64,000 nt of DNA from Apostichopus japonicus (taxonomy: Eukaryota > Echinodermata > Holothuroidea > Aspidochirotida > Stichopodidae). Below the pieces are notes generated by a model. The model ran no database searches. It was not told the DNA's origin and worked only from the letters and a program-made list of their open reading frames with translations. The position numbers were made by a program, and so were the translations under genes. The DNA lies in contig NC_092578.1 in NCBI RefSeq assembly GCF_037975245.1, positions 19,011,321 to 19,075,320 on the forward strand, in the 5' to 3' direction. Positions 34,119 to 46,972 of the stretch are shown piece after piece (within the stretch, counting starts at the first letter, position 1; every line of letters begins with the position of its first letter).

Positions 34119-36769
34119 GTATAAAAATGCTTGTACTCCATCAAAAAATGTCCCACTGAGCTGAAACAGATAATTTGAATACAATTATGGCCTTTTCCAT
34201 TATGGCTGCACCAGGGGAAGGAGGGAAGGGAAGGGGGGGGGATGGGGATTGTGTGGTGGGAATTTGCATCCAATGTTGATGCTTGTCTGCCAGTTGTCTC
34301 CCTCCCCAAATTGCTCTGTAAAGCAAGACTGCGTAAACCCCCTGCCCCTGGAATTTACCGAGGATATTCACTTTGTATACACACATTTCTATAATTCCAA
34401 AGTGTTTGCTTGCCATCCACTTGCTCCCCTCCTCTTTCCCTCCTTCTATCTCTCCCTCCTGTCTCTGTCGTTGCTGGCAGATGAGTTAAGGATTTATCTG
34501 GAGATGTACATGAATTAACAGTAGAAGAATTAAAGTAAATTATCATAATTCATACCAAATAAACTAACTTTTGACAGTTGTTCTGACCATGTATGCCATT
34601 GTTAGTACCTCTGTACACAAGAACAGGGTAAACAAACATGAAGAATTATTAGTTTATGACAAAACACTTGTTAATTACTGATAATGAAAGAAAAGCTAGC
34701 TTTACACACTCCCAAGCAAATACCTAGGTCCCACAGTGTAGCCTTTGGGCAGTGATATTTGCAATCTGCAGTTCTCCAAATCATTTTTTTTTCCTCCCAG
34801 AATATCATCGGATTGCCCTCTATTAATAACCATGTTTTCTACAACTGGGAGAATGTTTTGTCTTAAAATAAATGGAAAATGATTATTTTTTGTTGTTATG
34901 AAGCAAAATATCATGTCATAAAATCTGTGATCCAGTTTTTAAAGATCAGTTAAAAGAATCAGTTTCTATGATGGAAATGTTAGAATTTACAGTCTGGTCA
35001 AAGCGATTAAAATGTTCCATCACGGTTTAATATTCGGCATAATTTTACGTCATCTATGTCTTAACGGCCTCTTAAGCTATCAGATATTACCGGCTTTTAT
35101 TACCGTAAATTTCACAAAGATGGAGAGCCTAAAGGAAACGCTGAGAAAAAACCGGAAAGATTTTGGGCAGAAAGAATTGATTTATGTCATTTTATGAGGG
35201 TAAAGGATCTTCCACTTTCTAAGCATCGGTTGGTAAAGACGGGTACTTAATCTGAATCCATAGCATGAAGAGATTTTGCATGAGAATTGAATAGAAGGAG
35301 GGTTCCTATTGTTTATAACAAATGTCTCTAGTTTTGACATTTTGAAGGGTTGCCAGAATTTAAGCAGCGATTAACCTATCATCCTTGTTCAAAGATGTTT
35401 CCTTTGAAGTGGCAAATCAAAGAGTAAATAAAAAAAAAGAGAGAGTAGAATATAGAAGGGACCAAAGATATGATTTAAGATCTTGAAGTGAGAGTGGCCA
35501 ATAGGTCATTTTGTAACATTCTCAGCGGTCCACAGCTGCACATCCAGGTACTCTGCCTAGATCATTGGGCGTTTCCAGGGTTACTCACATCTTCCGTGTC
35601 AGTGCACAGCTATGCCCAAAAGTATTCTCTCTTATTTAGTTGTCCAGCTTTCATCTTCAGGACCCTTCTCCCCCCCCCCTCTTGGGGTTCAGAGACATGT
35701 CTGTCTTATGGTTCTTCAACCATTTTGTTGAATCCATGGAAATATTTTAGTTAAGTTAAATTCTGAAAGAGTCAATATAGAGAGAAACTGGAGTGTTGTT
35801 ACAAGCATTTATGATTTGTTTCGTAAGCAGCATTTGGTGATGATCTTGGTGTATGTTTTTCCAGAATTTGATAAGACTTGTGTCTCATAGCGGTACATTT
35901 GACCAGCTGTACTTTTCAAGGTTGTTTCCAATGAGGTATGAAAGTTATCAAATTTTAAGATTTGTTTTGCATGTTTCAGGTGATGAAAATGGTCAATAAC
36001 ATTTACATATGTTATCACTCATAATTAAGGTTCATGTGTTGATAAATGTCTAAAGGCATGTCTTAATTATTTTTTTTTTCAATTTCAGTCTAATGTTTAA
36101 TTAGGCATGAAAGGTTTGATAAATTTGCTGGAAATTTACAAAGCCCAAAAGTTGTTTTATAAAGTGTTTATGGTTGACAGCATCTGAGGACGCTATTCGG
36201 AAGTATTTTAAACCACCACTGTACACATCGGCAGAGGACTCCCATATATATTGATAAAGAAAGTCTGTCAAAACGAGAGACGGTATTGGTAGGGAAGAAA
36301 AGAGGACTATATAAAGTTGATCATTCTGGGAATAAATTTCTTATTGAGATTTGCTGTTTTGTAAACCTAACTTTATAGCCTTTGACCCAATGAAGAAATG
36401 TCCACTATATAAACATGGGGGGGGGGGGGGTTCAAAAGGAGTGTTGACAGGGCTAGTGTGGCACTGGTATATATTATGATTGATATTTGTCCCGTGTGTA
36501 TTATATTCGGGGGGGGGGGGGGTGAACCAAGCCCGAGCAACAGGTGTAAATGATAGCAAATTTGTCAAAAAAGACAATTTATGTGAGTGATGAGCTAAAA
36601 ATCTGGAAATCATTTACATTCCAGCTTTTAAATTGTTGAGAAAGAGTGTATATATATTAACATATGTTAGGTAATATGAAAATGCTTTCATGTTTACTAT
36701 TGGAGCGGACAGAACTGGTAAAGCTGCTAGAAAGGTCAGATACCATATCAACTATATACTGCTTCCAAT
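34114..36769. other. No gene supported
   Basis: G/C-rich low-complexity blocks lie at 34212-34242, 34418-34470, 35670-35690, 36417-36432 and 36509-36523. No exon agrees in frame with its splice sites. Confidence 0.45.
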
Positions 36770-36958
36770 ATTGGTAACTATTGTATTGGTAACTATTGTA
36801 GTGGTAACTATTGTAGTGGTGACTATTCTAGTGGTAACTATTGTAGTGGTAACTATTGTAGTGGTAACTATTCTAGTGGTGACTATTCTAGTGGTGACTA
36901 TTCTAGTGGTGACTATTCCAGTGGTAACTATTGCAGTGGTAGCTATTGTAGTGGTGAC
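36770..36958. repeat. 15-bp minisatellite, left part (about 12 copies)
   Basis: The unit GGTAACTATTGTAGT has variants GGTGACTATTCTAGT and keeps a 15-base register. It continues at 38189 after the inserted hAT element. Because 15 is a multiple of three all three frames stay open, giving Val-Val-Thr-Ile or Ser-Gly-Asp-Tyr repeats. These are not evidence of coding. Confidence 0.95.
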
Positions 36959-38188
36959 TAGTGTTGCGCCGATATCACCAATATCGGTTTGGCCGATATC
37001 CGATATTATTATCCCAATATCGGTCCGATACCGATACGATACCGATACTTTTTAACAGACAAAATAAACTGGACGCAGTAAATGTTAACCTTAACATCGT
37101 AAAGACTTACAAGTTGCTTACAGTGTTAACGTATGCTTGCAAAATTGCATCTTAATTAGGTTACGAACTGTCGATCACAATGTAAAAGTTATAATTTATT
37201 GAGTTTATACTCAATGTACAACTTATTCACTTGACCGTATAGAGAAAAAAACAAACTGAAAATCAGTAGAGAAATGACCAATTGTGTACGGAAAGTAAGG
37301 TGGTACACCTTTTCAAAAGATCGAGCAAAACACTTTCGAAAAATTCACGCAAAACTGGCATATCGTTCTAAATGCAACTAATGTCATGTAAACAAGGCTC
37401 TAGTGCATCCATTTATGAATATACCGTAAGACCACATCTGTTGTTAAGCGGGGGGAAAAGAAAGTATTTTCTAAAATTTCCAAAAAAACGGAAAAAATAA
37501 TATCCTACCATAGTTAAGTGTATAGCAAATAGCCTAACCACCTCGGCGGTTACGGATCTCACGTAACTAAAAAGTTCCCTGGCAACGTGCCAAAAAATGA
37601 AAGTTGCACTTTTTAAAGATTGAAAGACAGATTAAATCTCTTTTGGTTTTATAAAATTATATAGGTACTCTAACTTGTCATTTAAAATTTATCAGTTTCG
37701 TGAAAATTTAAATAAAAAAAGTTTTCAGTATTTTGTGTTCGTGGGAAATTGAACAAGGTTTTCCAACACTGCTGAACTGTGCAGTTATACATCATGTTCA
37801 AGGTTTTCACGGAGGCCTTTGAGAAAATGAATGGTTAGTACAGTGTATATATGCTGCACTAAGGCTGTGTGTAGGCCAAGGTTCACGAAGGTCATTGGTT
37901 ATATTCGCGCGCCGTAGACATGTTTTTAGAGGTTACGGAGGGTCAGGTTTCCATGGATATTAATCGAAAATGAATCTGAGTTTAACTGACGCTAAAGAAA
38001 TGGATCGTCTTGGGCAGATTAACAGATCATTGCAAGTATAAAGAAGTAGCTCTGCTGTTAAAAAGAAAAGTTCAGTATCGGTTTGCTGTTATCGGCAATT
38101 AGGCAAAATTTTACCGATACCGATATGCTGCCGATATTGCAAATATCGGCCGATACCGATATTGAAAACGATGATCGTAGCAACACTA
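36959..38188. mobile_element. Non-autonomous hAT element, 1,230 bp, inserted in the minisatellite
   Basis: Terminal inverted repeats start TAGTGTTGC on the left and end GCAACACTA on the right. The 8-bp duplication GTGGTGAC is exact at 36951-36958 and 38189-38196. Subterminal blocks on both sides are packed with CCGATA/TATCGG motifs (36968-37050 and 38076-38163), typical transposase-binding repeats. The 1-kb interior has no transposase frame, so mobility would need a partner element elsewhere. Confidence 0.92.
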
Positions 38189-38717
38189 GTGGTGACTATT
38201 CTAGTGGTGACTATTCTAGTGGTGACTATTGTCAAGGTAACTCTTCTAGTGGTAACTATTGTAGTGGTGACTATTCTAGTGGTGACTATTCTAGTGGTGA
38301 CTATTGTAGTGGTAACTATTGTAGTGGTGATTATTCTAGTGGTAACTAATGTAGTGGTTACTATTCTAGTGGTAACTATTGCAGTGGTTACTATTCTAGT
38401 GGTAACTATTCCAGTGGTGACTATTGTAGTGGTAACTATTGTAGTGGTAACTAATGTAGTGGTGACTATTGTAGTGGTAACTATTGTAGTGGTAACTATT
38501 CTAGTGGTAACTATTCCAGTGGTGACTATTGTAGTGGTAACTATTGTAGTGGTAACTATTCAAGTGGTGACTATTCTAGTGGTGACTATTGTCGTGGTAA
38601 CTAATGTAGTGGTAACTAATGTAGTGGTAACTATTGCAGTGGTAACTATTCTAGTGGTAACTATTTTAGTGGTAACTATTGTAGTGATAACTATTTTAGT
38701 GGTAACTATTCTAATGG
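38189..38717. repeat. 15-bp minisatellite, right part (about 35 copies)
   Basis: The same unit family as 36770-36958 resumes after the insertion. Variants (GTAACTAATGTAGT, GTGACTATTCCAGT) are mixed along the array. The 193-codon Val/Thr/Ile frame here is a by-product of the 15-base period. Confidence 0.96.
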
Positions 38718-40860
38718 TTTATAGAATTACTTTCACTGCTTGAAAGGAATAAAAGTTTGAAATCCACATGGATAAGGAACATAAAATCATCTCTGTTTAT
38801 AATATGACTTTTAATAAAATCTTACATGTGTGGATTTAGGAGGGAAATTAGCCATGGGGATATATAGTTTGGTGACCAGATTACTAAGGGTTATAAAGAG
38901 CTAAAGGTGCTATATAGACTATCATTATAGCTAATTTTATTTATTTATTTGTTAATTAACATATTTTCAAGCTTGGTCCAACAAGAAGGGATAAAATTGA
39001 CATGGAACTTAACTAGTTACATGCAAGGGGATGTGGGGGGGGGGGGGAGGGAAGGAACAAGGGGGGGGAGAGGGAGGGAAGGAGGGAAGGAAGGAACATA
39101 GGTAATTGAGGCTTACCATTCTTATGGACCTCTCCAATTAGCCAAGATCTGCTTGCATGGTTTTGTCTATTGATTTTAACCCCAAAACTACATCACACAG
39201 AATTCATGTTCAAGTTTTGCATGTTCCAGTAATTTATATGTAGCCTATGTTCAGTATATTGTGTACTGTTACAGTGTATCAACACAATATATGTGTCTTC
39301 CAATCGTTTCTTTCTGTTTCCAGCCATTTCTGGTTACTTTGAGCGAAGTCACCCGATATCGATTGCATGTGTTACAGTAATGAATCTTAAGTCTTGTTTG
39401 AAATTGTTTGAAAGGATTTCAACAGTTGTTCGGATTTATCTTTCAATCAAGCCAATATTTAAGAGGATGTTGAGAAAGGAGGAGCGAATTAATTTTGATG
39501 AATAGTGCTCCTGGGAAAAGTTATTGTCAAAGTTTTCCAGTCATGGAGGGAGAGAGAGAGAGAGGACCATAGATCCCCTGAACATAAAAAAAAAAGAAAG
39601 AAAAGTGTGGTGAGATGTTACCTTTACCACAATTCTTAAGTTATTAGGTTACGGATGAAGTTTCTATAAACGAATTAAAGCAACTCTTAAATTTGGATTT
39701 AGTCCAAATTCCTGGCTATTTAAGGCACCCTGTACTTTTCTACATCAGTGTTACTTGCTTGTAGGAAGTTCAACATCAAATGTTTTGTCAACTTTCACGG
39801 AACTAGATCAGACTAATAATATGACAGCTCTTTCATATTTGGGCGGGGCTGGAAAGCCCCGTTGACTAGAAGTTAAATATTAAGTTACCTGGTACATGAT
39901 CCTTACCATGAAACTCATTAATATTGCATTCAAATATGCTAGAAAAGTCAGATAATGGTCACCCTGATGCTCAAATTTCAACAAACTACATAATAGCTGC
40001 CATGCTAAAAAGTAGTTATCCACATAGAGGGATTTCATTCTCTCATCTATCTTCAATGAAAGGTAGTAATATCGGAGAATCAGAACCTTCAGGTAGTAAA
40101 ACTTTTGAAAACTTTTAGCAACTTTGAGCTTGCTAAAATTCTTGGCCAATACTACTTGTAAAGACTTGATCTGTATGCCATGCTACCATTGTTTTTGTTT
40201 TTTTTTGTTCTTTTTTTTCGGAGTGAATACCAAATGCTGCTTTAAATGTGAACTTATTGGGTGGTTCGTATTTGAAGGATTCCTTCATTCTGTGTTTAAC
40301 ACTGCACTCTGAGCTGGTAGTAAGTATTTAGGTCAATGTCTCCCAGTTGTATTCAAATGTCATCAATGTAGTAAAACAAAAAATGTTGAATTGGTTGAAT
40401 TTATGCCTTCCTCAGAAGGAGGAAATAAAGATTCTGTGAGTCAAAACTTTGGAAACATTTTCAAAAATAGTCTTGATGAATGAAGGAGACCACTATGTCA
40501 AGCTATTGTACATAGATGCAGTGGTGGTAACTATGGATATATATAGATTCAAGCCTGGTAAGAGTAGGGTCAGATGAGGTAACAACCTCAGGGTCAAGGG
40601 TCAAATATGGGGCCTGTGGAAATATGGGGCAATAAAAAATTCTCCCTTTGATGGTATGCTTTATGAAAAATGAAGACTTCCAGGAGGGGGGCCCTGAGTG
40701 AAAAACATGTTGACAAGTGTCCCAATGGGATCACAATATCACTCTGAGTAGATTTGCTTTTATGTCCAAAACATGCAAAAGTTGTTATTGACATAATCAG
40801 CTTGCATAATTAGACCTAATTATAGGTACTGTACGTAGTTTTAGTATCAATATATTTCAG
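38718..40860. other. No gene supported
   Basis: A G-rich GGAAGG block lies at 39028-39095 and GA repeats at 39550-39565. A strong acceptor at 39304-39322 is followed by a 53-base segment ending ACA|GTAATG. It is open in one frame but too short to call. Confidence 0.4.
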
Positions 40861-41014
40861 AATGCACCATTTGAAATCTAAAAGTTATTTTATGCTGGAA
40901 GAGTACCTCCATACTCCTTACATGGGGTTGGGCCACTTCAACAACCCCAGGGCCACACCACTTATCATATGTAAAAAAGACTGCATCCACCTCTGTGCTT
41001 CAGTTGGAGAACAG
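40861..41014 (+). CDS. Candidate internal exon, unidentified
   Basis: The acceptor TATATTTCAG ends at 40860 and the donor is ACAG|GTTTGT at 41015. One base plus 51 codons are open, beginning MHHLKSKSYFMLEEYLHTPY and ending CIHLCASVGEQ, then phase 0. The 154-bp size is typical of animal exons. It could join in frame to the candidate at 45058. The antisense frame is also open, and no domain is recognised. Confidence 0.32.
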
Positions 41015-44000
41015 GTTTGTGCATGTAAAAATATCAACGACAATGTTACATAGGAATCAAATTTCAACCATGCAGTTCCACTTTTTGTGCAAACTGAAAT
41101 AGTCCAGCAATTTATATACCGATATTTCAATAATTTTTGGAAGGACCAATTTATCCACACACTTATAGTAAGTAAAGGATTATTAATATAAAGTGACAAC
41201 CTATTTGGTCACTGTTTTTTTTTAAAATTTTTAATACAGGAACAGAGACAATTGTATTAAAAATTGGAATAGACATCATGACCAGATTAGCATATATGAG
41301 GAGAAACTAATCCCATTTCTTTCTTCCCTCACTCCTCTCTCTTTCCCCCTCCCCCCCCCTTCCTTCCCATCTGCCATCATACAATATCAGTCCAAAGTAC
41401 TCTGAGTTCTGTATATTCAAAAGATCTGAGTAAGCTAAAACACACCCTTTATTATAATCTCTTGCACCAGGGTTAACTGACTTCAGAGAGTGATTTATTG
41501 GGTGAAGTTTCACACTGGTAAAGTTTTATTGCTTCTTCTGAAAATATACTTCAGCACACCTGGACACACCTGGGTTACCCAGGTGAGATTTTCATCATTT
41601 TTTTTTTATTCCATCGTCTAAGAAAAATAAAGCATCCAAAATACTTGTTTGACTGTTTAGGTTAGGCCTTGATTTATGTGTAAGTGATGGCATTTCTTAG
41701 TAGAAGTTGGATACCATGTGTAGAACAGTTTACCTTATCAACCACCTTTCAGAGTAACATAACAAAGTGGGATCATTTTTGCCAGACAATGTTTTAAATT
41801 TAAAATGACTATAAATTGTTATAATATAATACTTAAATGGACCTTGCTAAATTGGCTCGTCATTCCCCCAACCTCACCCCCCCCCCCCAATGCCCCCTTT
41901 TTCTTTTAGAATTGTTATTCACATCAACTGTGTAGTCACTTTGACATGCACAGCTATATATGTGGGAATATGTAAACTTCCACAAAATCCATACCATGCA
42001 CATTGGTGGTTTGAGATGTACAGCCTCCAGGTACAATGCTGCAACACAAGTGCGTTTGTATAGGTAGTTAAGAAACACTGTTAATGCATTAACTGTAAGA
42101 TCCTGATCTCTCTAGCCAACTCAGTGTATATGAACAAGCTATGGCCATTATACTCCTCTTCGTTGTCTGCAGTATGATAATTTAAAAGCCACCTGGGAAA
42201 ACTTTTTGCAATTAGCACATATGTTACAATTTGGGGGCCAGTTTGGATGACCTTCAAGTTGGATAATAAATGGTACATGTGGGATTCTATGACATGGAGA
42301 ATTTGAATATTCCTATTACTCGAATATTAAAATTATCAATTTCAGTAAATTGTCAGGAAAGGACTCAGTGGATCCTTCATTGATTTTATCTAAATATGAA
42401 TGACTAAAAGAGGACATCAGATTTATAAAAAAGGTGAAGGAAAGGTTTTAAAATGAGTTCAAATTGGTATAATTTGATTACTAAAACAAATAAACACTGT
42501 GCATGTTCAGATTTGTTGGTTGTGTGAAAAAGGAAGAAGAAATGTTCAATTATTACCATACAAAAGATGGGGGAAATTTTTTTAAATGTTGGATGTAAAC
42601 TTTATTAATTATAGATCCAATGATTCTAAAGACTTGTCAACAAAAGGGAATTGTTCTTTAAACGATGCAGGACTGCGCATTCTACGTACCCTTGTATCTC
42701 CGTTTTTTACATGTTCACTGCTTTGATGTTCTATTCTAACCAACTCTTCTAATACCCTTTCCTACTTATCCTTATCCAGCATTTCCCTTCTCCCAGCATC
42801 CCCCATGCTCCATCCCAACTTTCAAAGCCCTGCCCCTTCCTTCACCCAGCACCCTCCCTTCTCCATCCCCTCCCCTCCCCCTCCCAAAACTTCCAAAGCC
42901 CTGCCATGCATCTCGTCTGATCACTCCAAATAGTGCCATACACATACATCCTGTGGTCTGTGGAGATAAAGAGGAATGGTAATATTACAGGATGTGGCCC
43001 TTCTAACCTGACCTCTAAGGGAAATGTCAGTTGGACTGGCCCTCTTGAGTATATCTGTAGTACCTGTTGTAAAAATACCTATGAATGAATATTTCCCTGC
43101 TTAATTTTTTGGAAGATTTTTTGATTTATGAGGTGGTGTACCTAGCATTTCCTGCTCCCATTAATCAATCAGATATGACAAACAATTTGATGGGAGATTT
43201 GTGGCTTTCCCCCCCTTTCCAATCCCTCAGATAACAAGCAGGAAGTCCAACCTATGCCATCTATTTTCTTCTTGTTCTTCTTAGTTTTGTACCCCCTGTG
43301 TAAGTTCAGGTCAGGTGAACTTTCTTTTTCTCTTTTTGGGTACAGAGAGAGACAGTCAGAGAGAGAGAGAGAGAGGGGTATAAATATGTCTGTGATTGGA
43401 TGGAGACCATAAATGTTAAAGGAAACAAACTTTCAACATCTGCAGCTAATAACTTAGATAACGAAGAAGTGTAGTAGTGTCTTTTGTATTAAGTAGGGGG
43501 GTTTTAGTGGTAACAATTTGTCACATGAATCTTCTCTGGAAGCTCTTTCGTTACGTATATATGTTTTGTTATGTATATATGTTTTGACGGTATAAAACAC
43601 CAATGAAAATGGGCTAGCCTCTGTGTAGACGGTGTCATGTTATAGCCTATTGCATGCAAGGAGAACAATTTATGTCAAGATATTACAATGTGTGGGGAAT
43701 GTTTGAAGCCTTATCCTTTTGTCGAACTCTGTTCGTTTATAGCGTTCAAAGAATTTAAGGGACGGAAGATAAAACAGCTAGAGCAGAGTATGACTTGACT
43801 TTTAAGAATCTGTGATATAAAAGACAGACAGAATCAAACAGGATTTAGATTCTGTATAAAATATTTCATGACTGAAATGTAGCAAAATATGTGGGGCAAA
43901 AAATGGAAGAAACTTGCAGACTTTGTCACTTTACGGTCCACATTTTATCCTGTATACTATTAACTGTTTAACGGATCACTGATAATTTATTTTGTGGGTT

Positions 44001-44559
44001 CATTTTTCAACGTAAAACAGCTTTGAAATTAAAATAAAAGACACAGCAGGTGTTTGCTATCTATGACTGCATAATAGCGAAAGTGTTGTTTGTTATTACT
44101 TGACAACAGTATATTGAAGGTGTTACCACATTTTTGTCTGTTTTGGCATCCCATAGAAATTGTTATTTGGAATGCCATGTTCATGCTTAAAGGTATCAGC
44201 AAATTAACAATGAACCATTTATGGATGATGACAAATGATCAATTCATATTTGTAACATTTAAAAACAAAATTGTAATTATTATCTAAGATGGTGCATCCC
44301 TTGAATTAAACCAATATATTTCAATTTTATTTTCATATGAGTAAAATTTAGACAAAACAATAAGGGCAAAGAAGTTGATGGCTAGAACAAGATTCCAGAT
44401 TATTTTCCACTTTATAACATTGAGTTAGGACATCTTTAAATTCAATTAGTATTTGCACGATAATTCTAAGAGCACAAATACACAGAACGACTGTATTATG
44501 GTTAGACAGTAACGATCATGTCTCTCTGATTTGTATGTGTGAACACTTTGGATGGTAGA
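41015..44559. other. No gene supported
   Basis: Contains C-rich blocks (41340-41365, 41871-41890, 42770-42900), a GA repeat at 43349-43375 and an E-box palindrome at 41567-41585. Otherwise AT-rich with short chance frames. Confidence 0.45.
41567..41585. promoter_or_regulatory. E-box palindrome
   Basis: CACCTGGG-TTA-CCCAGGTG is a perfect 8-bp inverted repeat made of CACCTG/CAGGTG E-boxes, with another CACACCTGG just upstream. It may be a bHLH or zinc-finger (Snail/Zeb-type) site. Motif only. Confidence 0.35.
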
Positions 44560-44654
44560 ATGAGAAGGAAGGACAACGACCGGAGGAGCCGGTCGCTGAG
44601 GGTGCACAGTGTTAAAAGATTACCAGGGCATACTAGACACGGTAGAATAGACAG
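44560..44654 (+). CDS. Candidate first coding exon, Arg-rich
   Basis: An ATG at 44560 opens 31 codons to a strong donor (ACAG|GTAAGC at 44655): MRRKDNDRRSRSLRVHSVKR, then a basic tail ending HGRID. The segment is more GC-rich than its surroundings, with CCGGAGGAGCCGGTCG. A possible acceptor ends at 44558, so this might instead be an internal exon. Highly basic; no known motif. Outgoing phase is two bases. Confidence 0.33.
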
Positions 44655-45057
44655 GTAAGCTTGTCACTCGTAAATATATAAACCAGTAAGTTTTATGATT
44701 TTGGTAGTAATAATGCAACCTGCATGGTTGCTGTCTTGCTGAAATATTCTGATTAAACCGTTACTATTTTTTCCCCTTCATTTGTCTACTTTGGATGTAA
44801 GCCTAGCATTCAAATGTACGACATTATAATCATCTACCATTGACTTTCTCATTCTGATTGAGGTGTACAAGGAAACATAACACACATTTCATTCCTGTTC
44901 GTTAATAATTGCTTTGCGCATGCTTATCGTAACGCAGCCCAAAATAACTTTTCTGTTCTTTTTCTAGCACTATAAATTATCGCATGATATTTCCAAGCAT
45001 TAAGGAAAAAAGGTCAGATAAAGGAATTTATGCGATTTAAAAGTGGACTATTTACAG

Positions 45058-45255
45058 GTTTTAGAGACGGGCAAGAATTTCATTCCGGTGATTAATAGTG
45101 ATACTTTGCTGGAAAGTTTGCAGTTATCACAGTTTATGTTGGAATTATGCCTCAGGGCCAACAAAAAGAAAGAAAAGAAAAAAAAATTCCACATTCTCAC
45201 AATTTATCTACTTGAAATCTTGGTTTGGGAAAATTTGGAAGAGTTAAAATCTTAA
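45058..45255 (+). CDS. Candidate terminal exon, unidentified
   Basis: After an acceptor-like CTATTTACAG (ending 45057) the frame is open in phase 0. It reads VLETGKNFIPVINSDTLLES, then LQLSQFMLELCLRANKKKEK and a Lys-rich run, with the stop at 45253-45255. The first half is well-mixed and helix-like; the second half is AT-driven. Phase fits the exon at 40861-41014 but not the one at 44560-44654. Confidence 0.25.
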   Translation, partial: VLETGKNFIPVINSDTLLESLQLSQFMLELCLRANKKKEKKKKFHILTIYLLEILVWENLEELKS

Positions 45256-46149
45256 AAAAAGACATAATCTAAACAATGATAAGAATACTACAGCTGTTTA
45301 AGAGCTTTCACGTTTCACCTTTGAATTTGCATCTTTCAAAGGGTGAGAGATGACAAAAGCAATAAGTTAACCTTGGAAATATTAAAGGAGACTACACACT
45401 ATTGGCAGTCAGAGTAGTACTTGATTCCTACCACACTTCTTTCGTGGCAATTCGTGTAATCTAAAATTTCATGCTTTGCTTTTGTGAAGTTTTTTAAAAT
45501 GTTTTATGGGTAAAGTGAAATGAAAGTAATTTAAATGAGTAAATATGATCAACGTGAGCCTCAGGATTTAGGAAAGATGAATACTTTTTTGTGAAACATT
45601 GACAAAGAGTCGTTGATTAGGAAGAGAGCTGCATCAATTAATGGGTTCACAATAGGCAACATCTCTTGCTGACGATGCCAAATTTATCTATAAGAAGTTT
45701 CCTCTGTTGTTTTGTAATCATTTAGACTGCATTTTAATTACCATATATTTAACAACTTTCTGGACTCCATTTTATAGCTTCTAAAGTTTATGGGGGGGGG
45801 GGGGGGTGTGGGACAAAAGAGGGGATATGGTGTTATGAAACTATATCTGATCCAAATTTTGAAGAATTGTCCAGCAACCTAGGGCTAGGCTGCTTTAAGA
45901 CAGTTATTTTTGGAATCATTGTTCTGATATTAATGAACTTTAGGGCTCTAAACATCTCTAACAATAAAACCAAAACCAGGTCAGGGCATGTGCACAGGAG
46001 TATAGAGGATCAAATTATGTCGTTAACACATGGAATTTATCTGTTTTTTTTATGAAACTTGGGAGAAATCATGTAAAGGTGATGGATGCTAATACTGATA
46101 CAAGAGCCAGTATAATACTGGAGGGTTTTGTAAAGGGGTTTGAACATTA
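45256..46149. other. No gene supported
   Basis: AT-rich with a poly-G run at 45791-45806. The frame 45867-46055 has no recognisable feature. Confidence 0.5.
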
Positions 46150-46972
46150 GGGATAGAGTTTGAAGGGTAGGAATAGAGCCTGAGGGGTTGGGATGGAGCT
46201 TTTGGGGTTGGGGATAGAGCTTGAGGGTTGGGGATAGAGCTTGAAGGGTGGGATAGAGCTTGAGGAATGGGGATAGAGCTTGAGAGGTTGGGGATAGAGC
46301 CTGAAGGGTTGGGGATAGAGCTTGAGGGGTTGGGAATAGAACTTGAGGGGTTGGGGATAGAGCTTGAGGGATTGGGATAGAGCTTAAGGGTGGGATAGAG
46401 CTTTAGGGATTGGGGATAGAGCTTGAGAGGTTGGGGATAGAGCCTGAGGGGTTGGGGATAGAGCTTGAGGGGTTGGGGATAGAGCCTGAGGGGTTGGGGA
46501 TAGAGCCTGAGGGGTTGGGGATAGAGCTTGAGGGGTTGGGGATAGAGCTTGAGGGGTTGGGGATAGAGCTTGAGGGGTGGGGATAGAGCTTGAGGGGTGG
46601 GGATAGAGCTTGAAGGGTGGGATAGAGCTTTAGGGATTGGGGATAGAGCTTGAGAGGTTGGGGATAGAGCCTGAGGGGTTGGGGATAGAGCTTGAGGGGT
46701 TGGGGTAGAGCCTGAGGAGTTGGGGATAGAGCTTGAGGGGTTGGGGATAGAGCTTGAGGGGTGGGGATAGAGCTTGAGGGGGTGGGGATAGTGCTTGAAG
46801 AGTTGGGAATAGAGCCTTAGGGGTTGGGGTAGAGCTTGAGGGATTGGGTATAAAGCTTGAGGGATTGGGGATAGAGCTTGAGGGGTTGTGAATATAGCTT
46901 ATGGGGTTGTGAATAGAACTTTAGGGGTTAGGGTAGAGCTTGAGGGGTGGGGTTAGAGCTTGAGGGGGTGGT
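46150..46972. repeat. 21-bp G-rich minisatellite, about 40 copies
   Basis: The unit GGGGATAGAGCTTGAGGGGTT recurs in a 19-21 base register with frequent CTTGAG/CCTGAG alternation and one-base G indels. G is almost entirely on the plus strand. Two GGGG runs per unit give repeated G-quadruplex potential. No frame runs through it. Confidence 0.96.

Noticed and set aside
33950-34309. 119-codon frame with a Tyr-Ile run
   Set aside because: Most of it is the (TA)n microsatellite.
38162-38743. 193-codon Val/Thr/Ile-rich frame, and the similar frame at 36690-37055
   Set aside because: It is the 15-bp minisatellite read in frame. A period divisible by three keeps all frames open, so length is not evidence of a protein.
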